From assembly GCA_025056255.1 (NCBI GenBank), contig JANWVT010000002.1, positions 62,001-126,000 on the forward strand: a DNA stretch of 64,000 bases. The letters run 5' to 3'. Numbering within the stretch: position 1 is the stretch's first letter; the number at the start of each line of letters is the position of its first letter. Below are positions 26,752-35,422 of the stretch, in pieces. The DNA is from Bernardetiaceae bacterium. Its GTDB lineage: Bacteria; Bacteroidota; Bacteroidia; Cytophagales; Thermoflexibacteraceae. A program made the translations under genes and the position numbers. A model generated the notes under the pieces. The model saw only the letters and a list, made by a program, of their open reading frames with translations. It ran no database searches and was not told the origin of the DNA.

Positions 26752-27633
26752 ATGGCATCTTTATCTACTATTTGCAGGTTTTTTACGGCACTATTTGTTT
26801 GGTTTCCGATGCTTGTTAACGCCCAATCTGTAAAACCTACTACATGGGCAGATGCCAAAAAAAATAAGGAAGCCATTATTGTAGTAAACTACATTCAAAC
26901 GCCTATGTTCTCTTACAGCACTTCCCAGAAAGACAAACCAAAGGGAATTTGTGTGGATTTGATGGATAACTTTGCCAAGTACTTGGAGTTGCAGAAGGGA
27001 ATTAAAATAACCGTTATATACCGTCCTTATGAGGATTTTGTGAAGTTTTATGAAACCACAAAAAACGCTCCCAGCGGCACTTTCGGAATCGGTAACATTA
27101 CCATCACCGAAGCACGTAAAAAAGAGGTAAAATTTTCCCCCCCTTTTATTAGCAATACTACCGTATTGCTAACACATAATTCAGTGCCTACGCTGCGGAA
27201 GATGGAGTTGCTCGGAAAGGATTTTGCTGGTATGACCGCATACACAGTCAGAGGCACTACTAATGCCCAACGAATTGAAATGCTGAAAAAGCAATACATG
27301 CCCGAGATGCAGATTAAGTATCTCTCTTCCAGCATCGAAGCAATTCAAGCTATTGCCCAAGACCCCAAAGGGTTCACAAATTTGGATTTTGTGTATTACA
27401 ACGATGCCATTCGCGATAAAATGCCTATCAAGCGGCATCCTGTTGGCGATTTTACAGCTGAGGATTTCGGAATAATGATGCCTATGGCTTCCGATTGGCT
27501 GCCAGCCATGCAAGACTTTTTTGCTATTGGAGGCAGAAATTATCGCAATAGTGCAGAATACCGCGCTTCACTCAACACACATTTGGGTGAAACAGCAGTG
27601 CGCTTGTTGGAAAGTATTCAGAAACGCCAGTAA
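26752..27633 (+). CDS. Periplasmic solute-binding protein, family 3
   Basis: 293 aa. A signal peptide (MASLSTICRFFTALFVWF, cleaved after LVNA) is followed by two lobes typical of SBP_bac_3: GICVDLMDNFAKYLELQKG, ITEARKKEVKFSPPFISNTT, and the hinge region AYTVRGTTNAQRIEM. Such proteins bind amino acids or similar small polar compounds. No ABC permease or ATPase lies next to it, so it may be a stand-alone receptor or murein-lytic-type relative; there is no lytic transglycosylase domain. It is a single-gene unit with its own -7 box. Confidence 0.8.
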   Translation: MASLSTICRFFTALFVWFPMLVNAQSVKPTTWADAKKNKEAIIVVNYIQTPMFSYSTSQKDKPKGICVDLMDNFAKYLELQKGIKITVIYRPYEDFVKFYETTKNAPSGTFGIGNITITEARKKEVKFSPPFISNTTVLLTHNSVPTLRKMELLGKDFAGMTAYTVRGTTNAQRIEMLKKQYMPEMQIKYLSSSIEAIQAIAQDPKGFTNLDFVYYNDAIRDKMPIKRHPVGDFTAEDFGIMMPMASDWLPAMQDFFAIGGRNYRNSAEYRASLNTHLGETAVRLLESIQKRQ

Positions 27634-27670
27634 AATAAATCGTACTAATCGAGTATTATGTTGCATCAAA

Positions 27671-27697
27671 CCCGGCAGATTTTTGCTATCTGTCGGG
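27671..27697 (+). terminator. Hairpin of the CCCGACAG family after the solute-binding protein gene
   Basis: CCCGGCAG (27671-27678) pairs with CTGTCGGG (27690-27697), one pair being G-U. The T tract after it is weak (TTGATTTG), so termination may be inefficient. Confidence 0.6.
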
Positions 27698-27968
27698 TTG
27701 ATTTGTCTCCAAAATGTGTATAAGCAGTAGAATTGTTTTTCCAAATGCAGATTTATCACCCGTTTATCCCTATCTGCTGCCCCCTCTGCGTTTTCAATCC
27801 TTCTACTACCGATGCCCACGAGCTTTTGGTTGACATATTCACAATTGTCAGCACCTCCTTAGTCCCATCTGGGCAAAACCCACAATTGTGTAGTAAGTTT
27901 CTTGGGTTCTACTGCCCCTACAACAGGTAGCAATAGGTATCAACCCTTCATAATAACGCTCTAAGCTA

Positions 27969-28232
27969 TCATTCATACACCTTCCCAAAAAGTTCTCCTA
28001 TCTGCTCCATACAAGCAAAGGCAAGTTGCCGACACGCCTTTTCCTCCTCATGCAAGCATATCGGATAAAACTGCCCCTCATGACTTGGTAATCCCGTCGG
28101 GTTAACAGCTGCCCGCATCCACACGTGCGCCGCATCCAATCCTATGCCTGAACAAAGGGCATCCTCTTCTAAAATGTTAAAAACATGCTTTTGTGTAAAG
28201 CGTAGTGTTTCATAGTTGTTTTTTCCTTCTTT
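27969..28232 (-). pseudogene. Start-less coding remnant, about 87 codons
   Basis: On the minus strand an uninterrupted frame runs from a stop at 28233-28235 to TGA at 27969-27971. Its composition is that of a real protein: ILEEDALCSGIGLDAAHVWM, AAVNPTGLPSHEGQFYP and RQLAFACMEQIGELFGK. No ATG or GTG lies near its beginning; the first TTG would leave only 57 residues. An ATG in another frame at 28212-28214 begins MKHYALHKSMFLT, and a one-base shift in the T run near 28175 would join it to ILEEDALC. I read it as a small gene broken by a frameshift, or the 3' end of a deleted gene. I do not recognise the family. Confidence 0.45.
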
Positions 28233-28380
28233 TTACACACTTTCGGGAAAACATTGAGTGTGATTATCAACTAATGGCAACTATCAAAGGGCATCCATTA
28301 GCAAAAACTTGTGCAGTTGCCGATAGACTTGCAACAGATTAATAGCAAAAATTTGCCATATTCGCTGAAAATCTTCTGCT

Positions 28381-30057
28381 ATGATTCATACCCTTCCCGA
28401 GATTGCACAGTACAGCCATTGGCGGCATCCTTATACCCCCGACCCGCAATACAGCAAACGAGTAGCCTACTTTTCCATGGAATTTGCCATAGACCAATGC
28501 CTGAAAACCTATGCGGGCGGCTTGGGCTTTTTGGCAGGTTCACATATGCGCAGTGCCTATGACCTACGGCAAAACATAGTAGGTATCGGTATTCTTTGGA
28601 AACGCGGCTACTACGACCAAACTCGTCAGGAAAATGGGCACATGAACGTCCTTTTTCAAGAAAAACATTACAGTTTTCTGGAAGACACAGGCATTAAGGT
28701 AGGCTTGAAGATTACACATGCGCATGTGTATGTAAAAGCCTACTGCTTGCGCCCCGAAACGTTTGGCACCGTACCGATTTATTTTCTGACAACCGACATT
28801 CCCGAAAATGATTACCTCTCGCGCACTATCACCGAACGACTCTACGACGACAACGAACTGACTCGCGTGGCACAAAGCATGGTGTTGGGCATTGCTGGGG
28901 CAAAGGTGATAGAAGCACTCGGCGGTGCAGATGTGTACCACATGAATGAAGGACACGCTTTACCGCTTGCCTACTACCTATACAAGCAACACCAGCGCAA
29001 TATTGACGAAGTGCGCAAACGCTTGGTTTTCACCACACATACACCCGAAAAAGCGGGCAACGAAACACACGATACCGAGTTGATGCGGGTCATGAATTTC
29101 TTCAGTGGAATAGACCCACACGAGGCTATGCGCATCAGCGGACAGGAGGGAAGCCCTGTGCTGGACTATACGCTGGCAGCCCTACATATGGCGCGCAAAG
29201 CCAATGCTGTTTCCAAATTACACGGTATCGTTAGCAATCAGATGTGGGGACACGATGATGATATTTGCCCAATCATTTCTATTACCAACGCACAAAACAA
29301 ACGCTATTGGGCAGATCCAGAACTGCAAAAAGCATTGCAAAACAATGATGACCGTGCACTTGTTGCCCGCAAAAAGCAAATGAAGGCAGAACTATTCCGC
29401 GTTGTTGCCGACCAAACAGGTAATTTGTTTTCTCCCGATATTCTGACGATTGTTTGGGCACGGCGTTTTGCTGCCTATAAGCGAGCTGATTTAATTATTC
29501 GCGACTTGGGCTACTTTGAGCGCCTGCTCCGCGACAGCAACCGCCCCATTCAGATGATTTGGGCAGGTAAGCCCTATCCGGGCGACCATGCAGCGGTCAA
29601 CTTATTTAATTATTTGGTAGATTTATCGCGCAGCTTACCCAATTGTGCCGTGCTAACTGGCTACGAACTGCAGCTCTCGCGTCTGCTAAAAAATGGTGCA
29701 GATATATGGCTGAACACCCCACGTCGTACGCGCGAAGCCTCTGGCACCAGTGGCATGACTGCTGCTATGAATGGTGCTATCAATTTTTCTATTTCCGATG
29801 GATGGATTCCCGAGTTTGCCGTAGATGGCGTCAACGCATTTGTTATCCCCCCCTCAGATTTGCGCTGTACCATTCCTGAACAAGACATCACCGACCACGA
29901 CAACTTAATGGAAACGCTCACAAAAACCATTATTCCCATGTACTACAATCATCCCGAACGGTGGGTTGGCATGATGAAACAAAGCATGCGCGATGTAGTA
30001 CCGCATTTCGACTCAGACCGCATGGCAGATGAGTATTACAGGCTGATGTACCAGTAG
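28381..30057 (+). CDS. glgP: Alpha-glucan phosphorylase family protein (short form) lacking the PLP lysine
   Basis: 558 aa, GT35 family of the short type that lacks the N-terminal DUF3417 domain. Features that identify it are RVAYFSMEFAID, KTYAGGLGFLAGSH, YHMNEGHALPLAYY, VFTTHTPEKAGNETHD, TIVWARRFAAYKRADLI and IQMIWAGKPYPGDHAA. In active phosphorylases the next segment is EASGTSGMK, where Lys binds pyridoxal phosphate. Here it is REASGTSGMTAAMNGAIN: codon ACT gives Thr. The rest of the phosphate-end pocket looks intact. Either this clade works without PLP, or this copy is not a phosphorylase. The glgP symbol is by family only. It is convergent with the helicase gene, 8 bases apart. Confidence 0.8.
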   Translation: MIHTLPEIAQYSHWRHPYTPDPQYSKRVAYFSMEFAIDQCLKTYAGGLGFLAGSHMRSAYDLRQNIVGIGILWKRGYYDQTRQENGHMNVLFQEKHYSFLEDTGIKVGLKITHAHVYVKAYCLRPETFGTVPIYFLTTDIPENDYLSRTITERLYDDNELTRVAQSMVLGIAGAKVIEALGGADVYHMNEGHALPLAYYLYKQHQRNIDEVRKRLVFTTHTPEKAGNETHDTELMRVMNFFSGIDPHEAMRISGQEGSPVLDYTLAALHMARKANAVSKLHGIVSNQMWGHDDDICPIISITNAQNKRYWADPELQKALQNNDDRALVARKKQMKAELFRVVADQTGNLFSPDILTIVWARRFAAYKRADLIIRDLGYFERLLRDSNRPIQMIWAGKPYPGDHAAVNLFNYLVDLSRSLPNCAVLTGYELQLSRLLKNGADIWLNTPRRTREASGTSGMTAAMNGAINFSISDGWIPEFAVDGVNAFVIPPSDLRCTIPEQDITDHDNLMETLTKTIIPMYYNHPERWVGMMKQSMRDVVPHFDSDRMADEYYRLMYQ

Positions 30058-30065
30058 GCACCCCC

Positions 30066-33000
30066 CTAATGATTCTTCCACCAATTGCGACTGAACGCAT
30101 ATCGATATTGCCAGCCCTTGCGTTCGAAGTGCAAGGGTTGGTAAACAAATACATCACGAGCAGAAAGAGCGCAATAGAACGATGAGTCATCTGTTATAAT
30201 CATTTCCACAGGTACTTGCTGAGCATTTACTCTTATGAGGTCGGCAAAAGGTTTCCCTGGTCGCAAATCTGGATATTCAGCCAGTAAGCAGTTAGCAAGC
30301 ATATCGGCAGAGCTCCATTGGGAAAACGCAAAACGAGTTGTACCAACATAAGCTGCCTGTTGCGATATGGCAAAAGCATACTCTAAATATGCCCTCAGAA
30401 GCTTAGGACCTTCATTGCTTGTATCCGCCACCTCCAATTGCTGAGGATAAATGCTGCTGACTACAAAAATTTGCTCTCGGGCGCGTGTGATAGCTACATT
30501 TAAGCGATTTTCGCCTTTGGCTTGGTTGAGGCTACCAAATTGGAGTTGCATTTTTCCCGAAGCAGAAGGGGCATATCCTATAGAAAAAATAATACAGTCG
30601 CGCTCGTCGCCTTGCACATTTTCAATATTTTTCACAAATAAAGAAGATGGCACTACAAAGTCGCTTTTTTCCAGCAAATCTATAATCAACTGCTGCTGAT
30701 GAATGTTGAAAGTAATTACACCAATACTTTTTGCGGGGAAGTGTTCCAGTTGCTGGCGAATCATTTTCACTACTGTTTCGGCTTCTATGCGGTTAGTTTG
30801 CCCCTCCCAAATTCCTTCTACTTTCACAAATCGAATGGCATTGGGTTGTGGCTGCCAGTCGTTTTTATGGGGCAGCATGTGAAGTTTTTCCTGATAAAAA
30901 TGGCGGTTGGAAAATTCGATTAATTCGGGGTATCGGCTGCGATAATGCCCTGTAAGCATTACTTGTGGCAAGTAGCGTTTGCCCAAGTCTAAAAGTGACT
31001 CTACTTCTAACTCAGGTGCTATCTCTTCCTCAGGATTGATTTCTTCCCAGCGCGGACGGTACAAATCAAAGGGTGCTAACTGCTGCTCGTCGCCTACTAT
31101 AACGACTTGCTTACCTCTGTACATAGCTGGAATACCTCTTTCGGCGAAGCATTGTGAAGCCTCATCAAAGATAACCAAATCGAAAAGTTCTTCCATAGGG
31201 AACAACGCTGAAGCAGACTCTGGGGAGACCAGCCAACAAGGCATGAGGTTGGCTAACTCCTTCCAGTAAACAGCTATTAATTTTCGCAGCGGCCATATGC
31301 CTCGCTTTTTGCTAACCTGATGGAGTAAGTCGCGGTAGCTGACTAAGTTTTGCAGGCGGTTGTATTCCAAATTGCTAAAAGCACGCTCCCACGCACGCGA
31401 ACGAGCAATTTGCAAACTGAGTTGTTGCTTTTGTACAATTGCTTGGCGTAATTCAGCAGCCATTTGCAACATTGCTTGTCCACTTGCTTTGCGCAATATA
31501 GGGTAGCGTTTTTCTAACTCGAACAGCCAGGCTAACCGCCACGAGTTTTCAAAAATGGCAGTCCAATTTTCTGGATTTTCAGGGGCTGCTGCTTCCAAAG
31601 CAGACAGCATTACTTGCTCTTCGTTGCTTAGTTGTGCCTGTAGCGTATCTACGGCGCAGAGGTCTTCAAACAGTTCATCTACTTGCTCACTCATGGAAAA
31701 TGCTTTTTGGGGCTGTGCCCACAGCAACTCTTGTTGCCATTCGGAAAGCAGTGGCTCCCACAGTGTTTGCAAAGTGCTAATTTGCTGCAAAGTTGTGAGC
31801 AATTGCTCCCACTGTTGCGGCAACTGCTGCCAAGTTACTTTTTCCCTATCTACGTCGGGCAGCCACTGTTTGGCAAACTGCAGCCATGAATGGAGAAAGT
31901 GCCGGTAGGCAATGGTTTGTTTGACAAATGCTGCCCAATTGTCTTTAAACGAATTAGGGTACGGCAAAAAAGGCAGCAGTGCCTGCATAGCAGCCTTCGC
32001 TGTTGTCCATTTTTCATAGCAATCAATCTGATGCAGCATTTGGCTAATGCCTGCATGCGTAAATGGAAGCTGATAGAATGCCAGCCATGCCTTTATTTTG
32101 TTCCTTTGGCTCGAAAATAACCACCTAATTTTGCCAATCCAACTTTGTTGGTCCTGCAGATAGGCGTTCAGTAAGTTGCGAGCATGAGGTATGAGGACTT
32201 CTTCTAGTTGTTGCTCATGTAGTGCTGTTTTTGCCTCAATGGCTTGGGCGGCATATAAGTGCCACTCTGGGGGTAGCTCTCCTTCGGAGTGAACAGCCCA
32301 TTGGGTGGCAATTTGGTTATAGGCTTCCCAACTGCCGCAGTCCGCATGCGGCATAAGCGAGTGAGTAACTTCATGGGTAGCCTGTAAAAGGCGCCGTACT
32401 ACTTCCCACTTTTGTTGCACCAAAGAGGCGGTTAGGGCATTCTTGATAAGTGCTTGCTTAACAGCATCTATTTGTGCAGGAACTTGCTGCAGCGCCTGCC
32501 GAATGGCTTGCTGATCACTTGCCGATTTGCCAGCAAAAGAACGTCGATTGCGCCAATATGAGCCAAAAGAGTTGATGTGTTGTATATAGGCAACATATCG
32601 CTGTAATACTGGCAAAAATGATTGTGCCCGTTGAGCCTGAAAATAGATGCGCAGTTGGTCTGGTAACGCTACTGACTGCTGTCGTAAAGAACTTGTCAGG
32701 TATAATTGTTTAGCGCTAATGCCGCAAATGCTTTCATCGAAAAGTGCTTCTCGAAAATTTTCCAATTCATACTCCAACTGTACAATTCGGCGTGCTAAGT
32801 GCAAAAATTGCTGTTCGTTTTGCAGGGCTTCTAGGTCTATTCGTTGTTCATGCTTTTCTCGCACTTGTTGAATTTGTTGCGCAATGTTGGCATAAATGTA
32901 GGGTCTATCTTGCTGAAAGTCATGGACAAGTGCGGCAAAATAGTGCAGTTCTTTTTCTTGTAAGCGCCTGTAGACCACGTCTAAAGCTGCTTTTTTCTGA

Positions 33001-34007
33001 CAAACAACTAACACGCGCTTACCAGAGGCAATTGCGTCAGCAATCATGTTGACAATCAGTTGTGACTTGCCTGTTCCGGGAGGACCTTGTACTACCAGCG
33101 ACTGCCCGCTTTTAACTTGTAGCAAAGCCTTTTGTTGTGTAGCGTCTATTTCATAAGGTACCACTACATCTTCTTCGCGCAAAGCAACAGATGCAATACC
33201 TTTGTTGAAAAAAGTTTCTAAGTCTACTACTTGCTCATCTGACAGGAGTACGTCATAGTCAGGTGCTAAGTAAGAGTCGGCTTGGGGGAACTGTCCAAGC
33301 ACTGCCTGAGGCATAAGCCTAAGTTTTCCTGTGGCAGTATTTCTTTCTAATTCTTTTTTTGTTAAGGAAGGAAATGGCTGAAGATGCTCACAAAATTGTT
33401 CGGTATTAAAATGTACTTCCAAAGAAGCGCTTTCCAATAGGCGGTACAGCATAGTTAGAAAGGAGGTAGTATCTTCGGCAGGGCTGTCGAGTATCCATTC
33501 GTGAAGCGTTTGATTCAAAGGCAACTCATTATGATGCGCATACGCAAGTAAAAAAGTTTTATTAAAACCAACAGGAACATCGTGGCGTGGCATCAGTTCC
33601 CATGTGCCATGGCTAATAACCAAACGCACCGGAAAAAATAGCAACGGACAGCGCACCGGCGTATCGTTGTTGAGTCTTCCTTGCAGGAAGGGATAGCCAA
33701 CAAACAGATTTTCTGCCCCCTGTTCTTCTAATATTACTTGGGTAGTGCGGTACAACTGCTTAATAGCATAACTGGCGCGGTTGCTGGCAGCATCGTGCAT
33801 ATCGGCAAACCGGCAAATTGGAATGCGATTTTTACCTGTTATGAGCTGTCGAACAATGTCAAAAGCCGGTTTGTCTAATGCAAAGTCTAATTGTTGCAAA
33901 TCTATATGTTGCCCTGCGTAGAGCCGTAGCAGCATTAAAGAACGATTGGTTCCGGAAAGATTGGTCAAACGTTGTTTGAAGATTTGTAATAATTTTTTGA
34001 CCGCCAC
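30066..34007 (-). CDS. Very long Upf1-like SF1 helicase with DUF4011-type N-terminus
   Basis: 1313 aa, GTG start at 34007 supported by a -7 box at 34033-34040. The N-terminal 200 residues, with LKQRLTNLSGTNRSLML-like composition, resemble the DUF4011 region. Walker A is QGPPGTGKSQ (about 306-314). Motif II is VIFDEASQ (about 947), and GDEQQLAPF follows at about 972. The C-terminal RecA domain has VQGDERDCIIFSIGYA (about 1134) and NVAITRAREQIFVVSS (about 1172). About 630 Gln-rich, helical residues separate motifs I and II, a long insert of likely coiled coil. Such helicases unwind nucleic acids; many carry a C-terminal nuclease, but none is evident here. It is a lone gene divergent from the M43 protease. 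Confidence 0.85.
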   Translation of the reverse strand: MAVKKLLQIFKQRLTNLSGTNRSLMLLRLYAGQHIDLQQLDFALDKPAFDIVRQLITGKNRIPICRFADMHDAASNRASYAIKQLYRTTQVILEEQGAENLFVGYPFLQGRLNNDTPVRCPLLFFPVRLVISHGTWELMPRHDVPVGFNKTFLLAYAHHNELPLNQTLHEWILDSPAEDTTSFLTMLYRLLESASLEVHFNTEQFCEHLQPFPSLTKKELERNTATGKLRLMPQAVLGQFPQADSYLAPDYDVLLSDEQVVDLETFFNKGIASVALREEDVVVPYEIDATQQKALLQVKSGQSLVVQGPPGTGKSQLIVNMIADAIASGKRVLVVCQKKAALDVVYRRLQEKELHYFAALVHDFQQDRPYIYANIAQQIQQVREKHEQRIDLEALQNEQQFLHLARRIVQLEYELENFREALFDESICGISAKQLYLTSSLRQQSVALPDQLRIYFQAQRAQSFLPVLQRYVAYIQHINSFGSYWRNRRSFAGKSASDQQAIRQALQQVPAQIDAVKQALIKNALTASLVQQKWEVVRRLLQATHEVTHSLMPHADCGSWEAYNQIATQWAVHSEGELPPEWHLYAAQAIEAKTALHEQQLEEVLIPHARNLLNAYLQDQQSWIGKIRWLFSSQRNKIKAWLAFYQLPFTHAGISQMLHQIDCYEKWTTAKAAMQALLPFLPYPNSFKDNWAAFVKQTIAYRHFLHSWLQFAKQWLPDVDREKVTWQQLPQQWEQLLTTLQQISTLQTLWEPLLSEWQQELLWAQPQKAFSMSEQVDELFEDLCAVDTLQAQLSNEEQVMLSALEAAAPENPENWTAIFENSWRLAWLFELEKRYPILRKASGQAMLQMAAELRQAIVQKQQLSLQIARSRAWERAFSNLEYNRLQNLVSYRDLLHQVSKKRGIWPLRKLIAVYWKELANLMPCWLVSPESASALFPMEELFDLVIFDEASQCFAERGIPAMYRGKQVVIVGDEQQLAPFDLYRPRWEEINPEEEIAPELEVESLLDLGKRYLPQVMLTGHYRSRYPELIEFSNRHFYQEKLHMLPHKNDWQPQPNAIRFVKVEGIWEGQTNRIEAETVVKMIRQQLEHFPAKSIGVITFNIHQQQLIIDLLEKSDFVVPSSLFVKNIENVQGDERDCIIFSIGYAPSASGKMQLQFGSLNQAKGENRLNVAITRAREQIFVVSSIYPQQLEVADTSNEGPKLLRAYLEYAFAISQQAAYVGTTRFAFSQWSSADMLANCLLAEYPDLRPGKPFADLIRVNAQQVPVEMIITDDSSFYCALSARDVFVYQPLHFERKGWQYRYAFSRNWWKNH

Positions 34008-34032
34008 AGTCGTACCAAATAAAAACCGTTTT

Positions 34033-34040
34033 CAAAGGTA
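34033..34040 (-). promoter_or_regulatory. -7 box for the helicase gene
   Basis: Minus-strand TACCTTTG (plus CAAAGGTA, 34033-34040) matches TAnnTTTG. Transcription should start near 34029, about 22 nt before the GTG at 34007. Confidence 0.55.
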
Positions 34041-34118
34041 GGCATTTTTGCAATGCCACAGCAGTATTGTTGCTGCTTGTTTACAGGCGGTCTATATGGA
34101 AAAGCATGCGAAATAAAG

Positions 34119-34126
34119 TATGTTTG
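34119..34126 (+). promoter_or_regulatory. -7 box four bases from the M43 protease start
   Basis: TATGTTTG matches TAnnTTTG and ends only 4 bases before ATG 34131, so transcription would begin at or next to the start codon. No -33 TTTG lies at the usual distance. Confidence 0.5.
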
Positions 34127-34130
34127 GCAT

Positions 34131-35420
34131 ATGAAAAAGTGGCTTACATCAGTTGGACTTTGTTGGGTAGTGCTTAGTGCAGCTGCTCAACAGGAAGAAG
34201 AGATGCGTTGCGGATTGTATCATAGCGCCGAGTTGCGCCAAAAAATGGCATATTTTTTTGAACATGTTGAAAAACTCGGGCAAGTGCCTAGCAATACCCG
34301 CACTGAAAATATTATCTATCGCATTCCACTAATCTTCCATGTATTTCATTATGGCGAACCAATCGGAACAGGTACTAACATCAGTGCCGCCCAAATTTAC
34401 TCTCAAATAGAAGTGCTCAATGAAGATTTCCGCCGGTTGAATGCCAATCGCACAGAAACACTACCCGAATTCCAGAGCGTTGCTGCCGATGTGGGTATCG
34501 AGTTTTATCCTGCTGCTTACGACTCTGCCGGACGCCTGCTACCCGAGCGCGGTATTCGTCGCTATCAGATTCAACGCATTCCCGGCTTTTTTTGGACCAA
34601 TGAAACCTTAGACCGCGACCTTAAACCCCAAACAATTTGGGACCCAACGCGCTATCTGAATATTTGGGTCATCGATAGCCTACGGCTCAACAACCGCGTA
34701 GGGCTTGCTTATGCGCAATTTCCTGATCTAAGTAGTTTGCAAGGACTGCCCCAGCAAGGTGGCTTGGCACTTACAGACGGATTGGTTATCCGCTACAATC
34801 GCATTGGCTCTTTCGAAAAAGTCAATGTGCCACAGTTGGCACGAGGACCGTATAACTTAGGACGCACACTTACGCATGAAATGGGACATTTTTTAGGTTT
34901 GTTGCATCCATTCGATGGCTATTCATGCAACACAGACGGCGACTTCTGCCCCGATACGCCGCCCACTAATGCTGAAAATTTCCGTTGTAATCTCAATGTG
35001 CGTTATTGTAGCAATTCTCCTACTCCTACCATGATTCAGAACTACATGGACTTTACCGACGATTTTTGCATGAACTTGTTTACCCAATGTCAGGCGCAGC
35101 GCATGCGACGGGTATTGGAAGTAAGCCCGCGCCGACGCGAACTGGTAACCTCCACAGTAGGCTTAGAAGCCGAAGAGTTACGCGCTGAGGTGCGCGTATA
35201 TCCCAATCCGACCCGAGAAAATCTGACAGTAGAAATCTACGGAGCGCAACCTATTGCTTACCGACTGTATGACATCTGGGGGCGCGAGGTGGAAGCAGCC
35301 AATTGGGCGGCGGGTTATGCTTTGTCGCTTTCGCTATCAGGCAAACCTAAGGGGCTTTACTTGCTGCAAGTGAACACTTTGGGTGGAGGGGTAATTATGC
35401 GCCGTGTTGTGATAGAGTAG
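34131..35420 (+). CDS. M43-family metalloprotease with T9SS sorting domain
   Basis: 429 aa from ATG 34131 (MKKWLTSVGLCWVVLSAAAQ, a signal peptide); an in-frame upstream ATG at 34053 would bury it. The pappalysin-like zinc site is HEMGHFLGLLH (His249 onward) and the Met-turn segment is MIQNYMDFTDDFCMNLFT; DGDFCPDTPPT and other Cys suggest disulfides. The last 75 residues, VRVYPNPTRENLTVEIYG to KGLYLLQVNTLGGGVIMRRVVIE, form a T9SS type A C-terminal domain, so the protease is secreted across the outer membrane by the gliding-linked secretion system. Substrate unknown. It is convergent with the dehydratase gene, 2 bases apart. Confidence 0.92.
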   Translation: MKKWLTSVGLCWVVLSAAAQQEEEMRCGLYHSAELRQKMAYFFEHVEKLGQVPSNTRTENIIYRIPLIFHVFHYGEPIGTGTNISAAQIYSQIEVLNEDFRRLNANRTETLPEFQSVAADVGIEFYPAAYDSAGRLLPERGIRRYQIQRIPGFFWTNETLDRDLKPQTIWDPTRYLNIWVIDSLRLNNRVGLAYAQFPDLSSLQGLPQQGGLALTDGLVIRYNRIGSFEKVNVPQLARGPYNLGRTLTHEMGHFLGLLHPFDGYSCNTDGDFCPDTPPTNAENFRCNLNVRYCSNSPTPTMIQNYMDFTDDFCMNLFTQCQAQRMRRVLEVSPRRRELVTSTVGLEAEELRAEVRVYPNPTRENLTVEIYGAQPIAYRLYDIWGREVEAANWAAGYALSLSLSGKPKGLYLLQVNTLGGGVIMRRVVIE

Positions 35421-35422
35421 TG

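Larger units (their letters stand above)
27634..28380. other. Large intergenic region
   Basis: About 750 bases. It holds the hairpin at 27671-27697 and an 87-codon open frame on the minus strand (27969-28232), listed separately as a gene remnant. Apart from a few short AT-rich palindromes such as CACAATTGTG, I see nothing else. Confidence 0.5.

Noticed and set aside
27634-28380. Possible transposase remnant in the intergenic region
   Set aside because: No inverted-repeat ends, target-site duplication or DDE-like motif was found; only the start-less small frame is supported.
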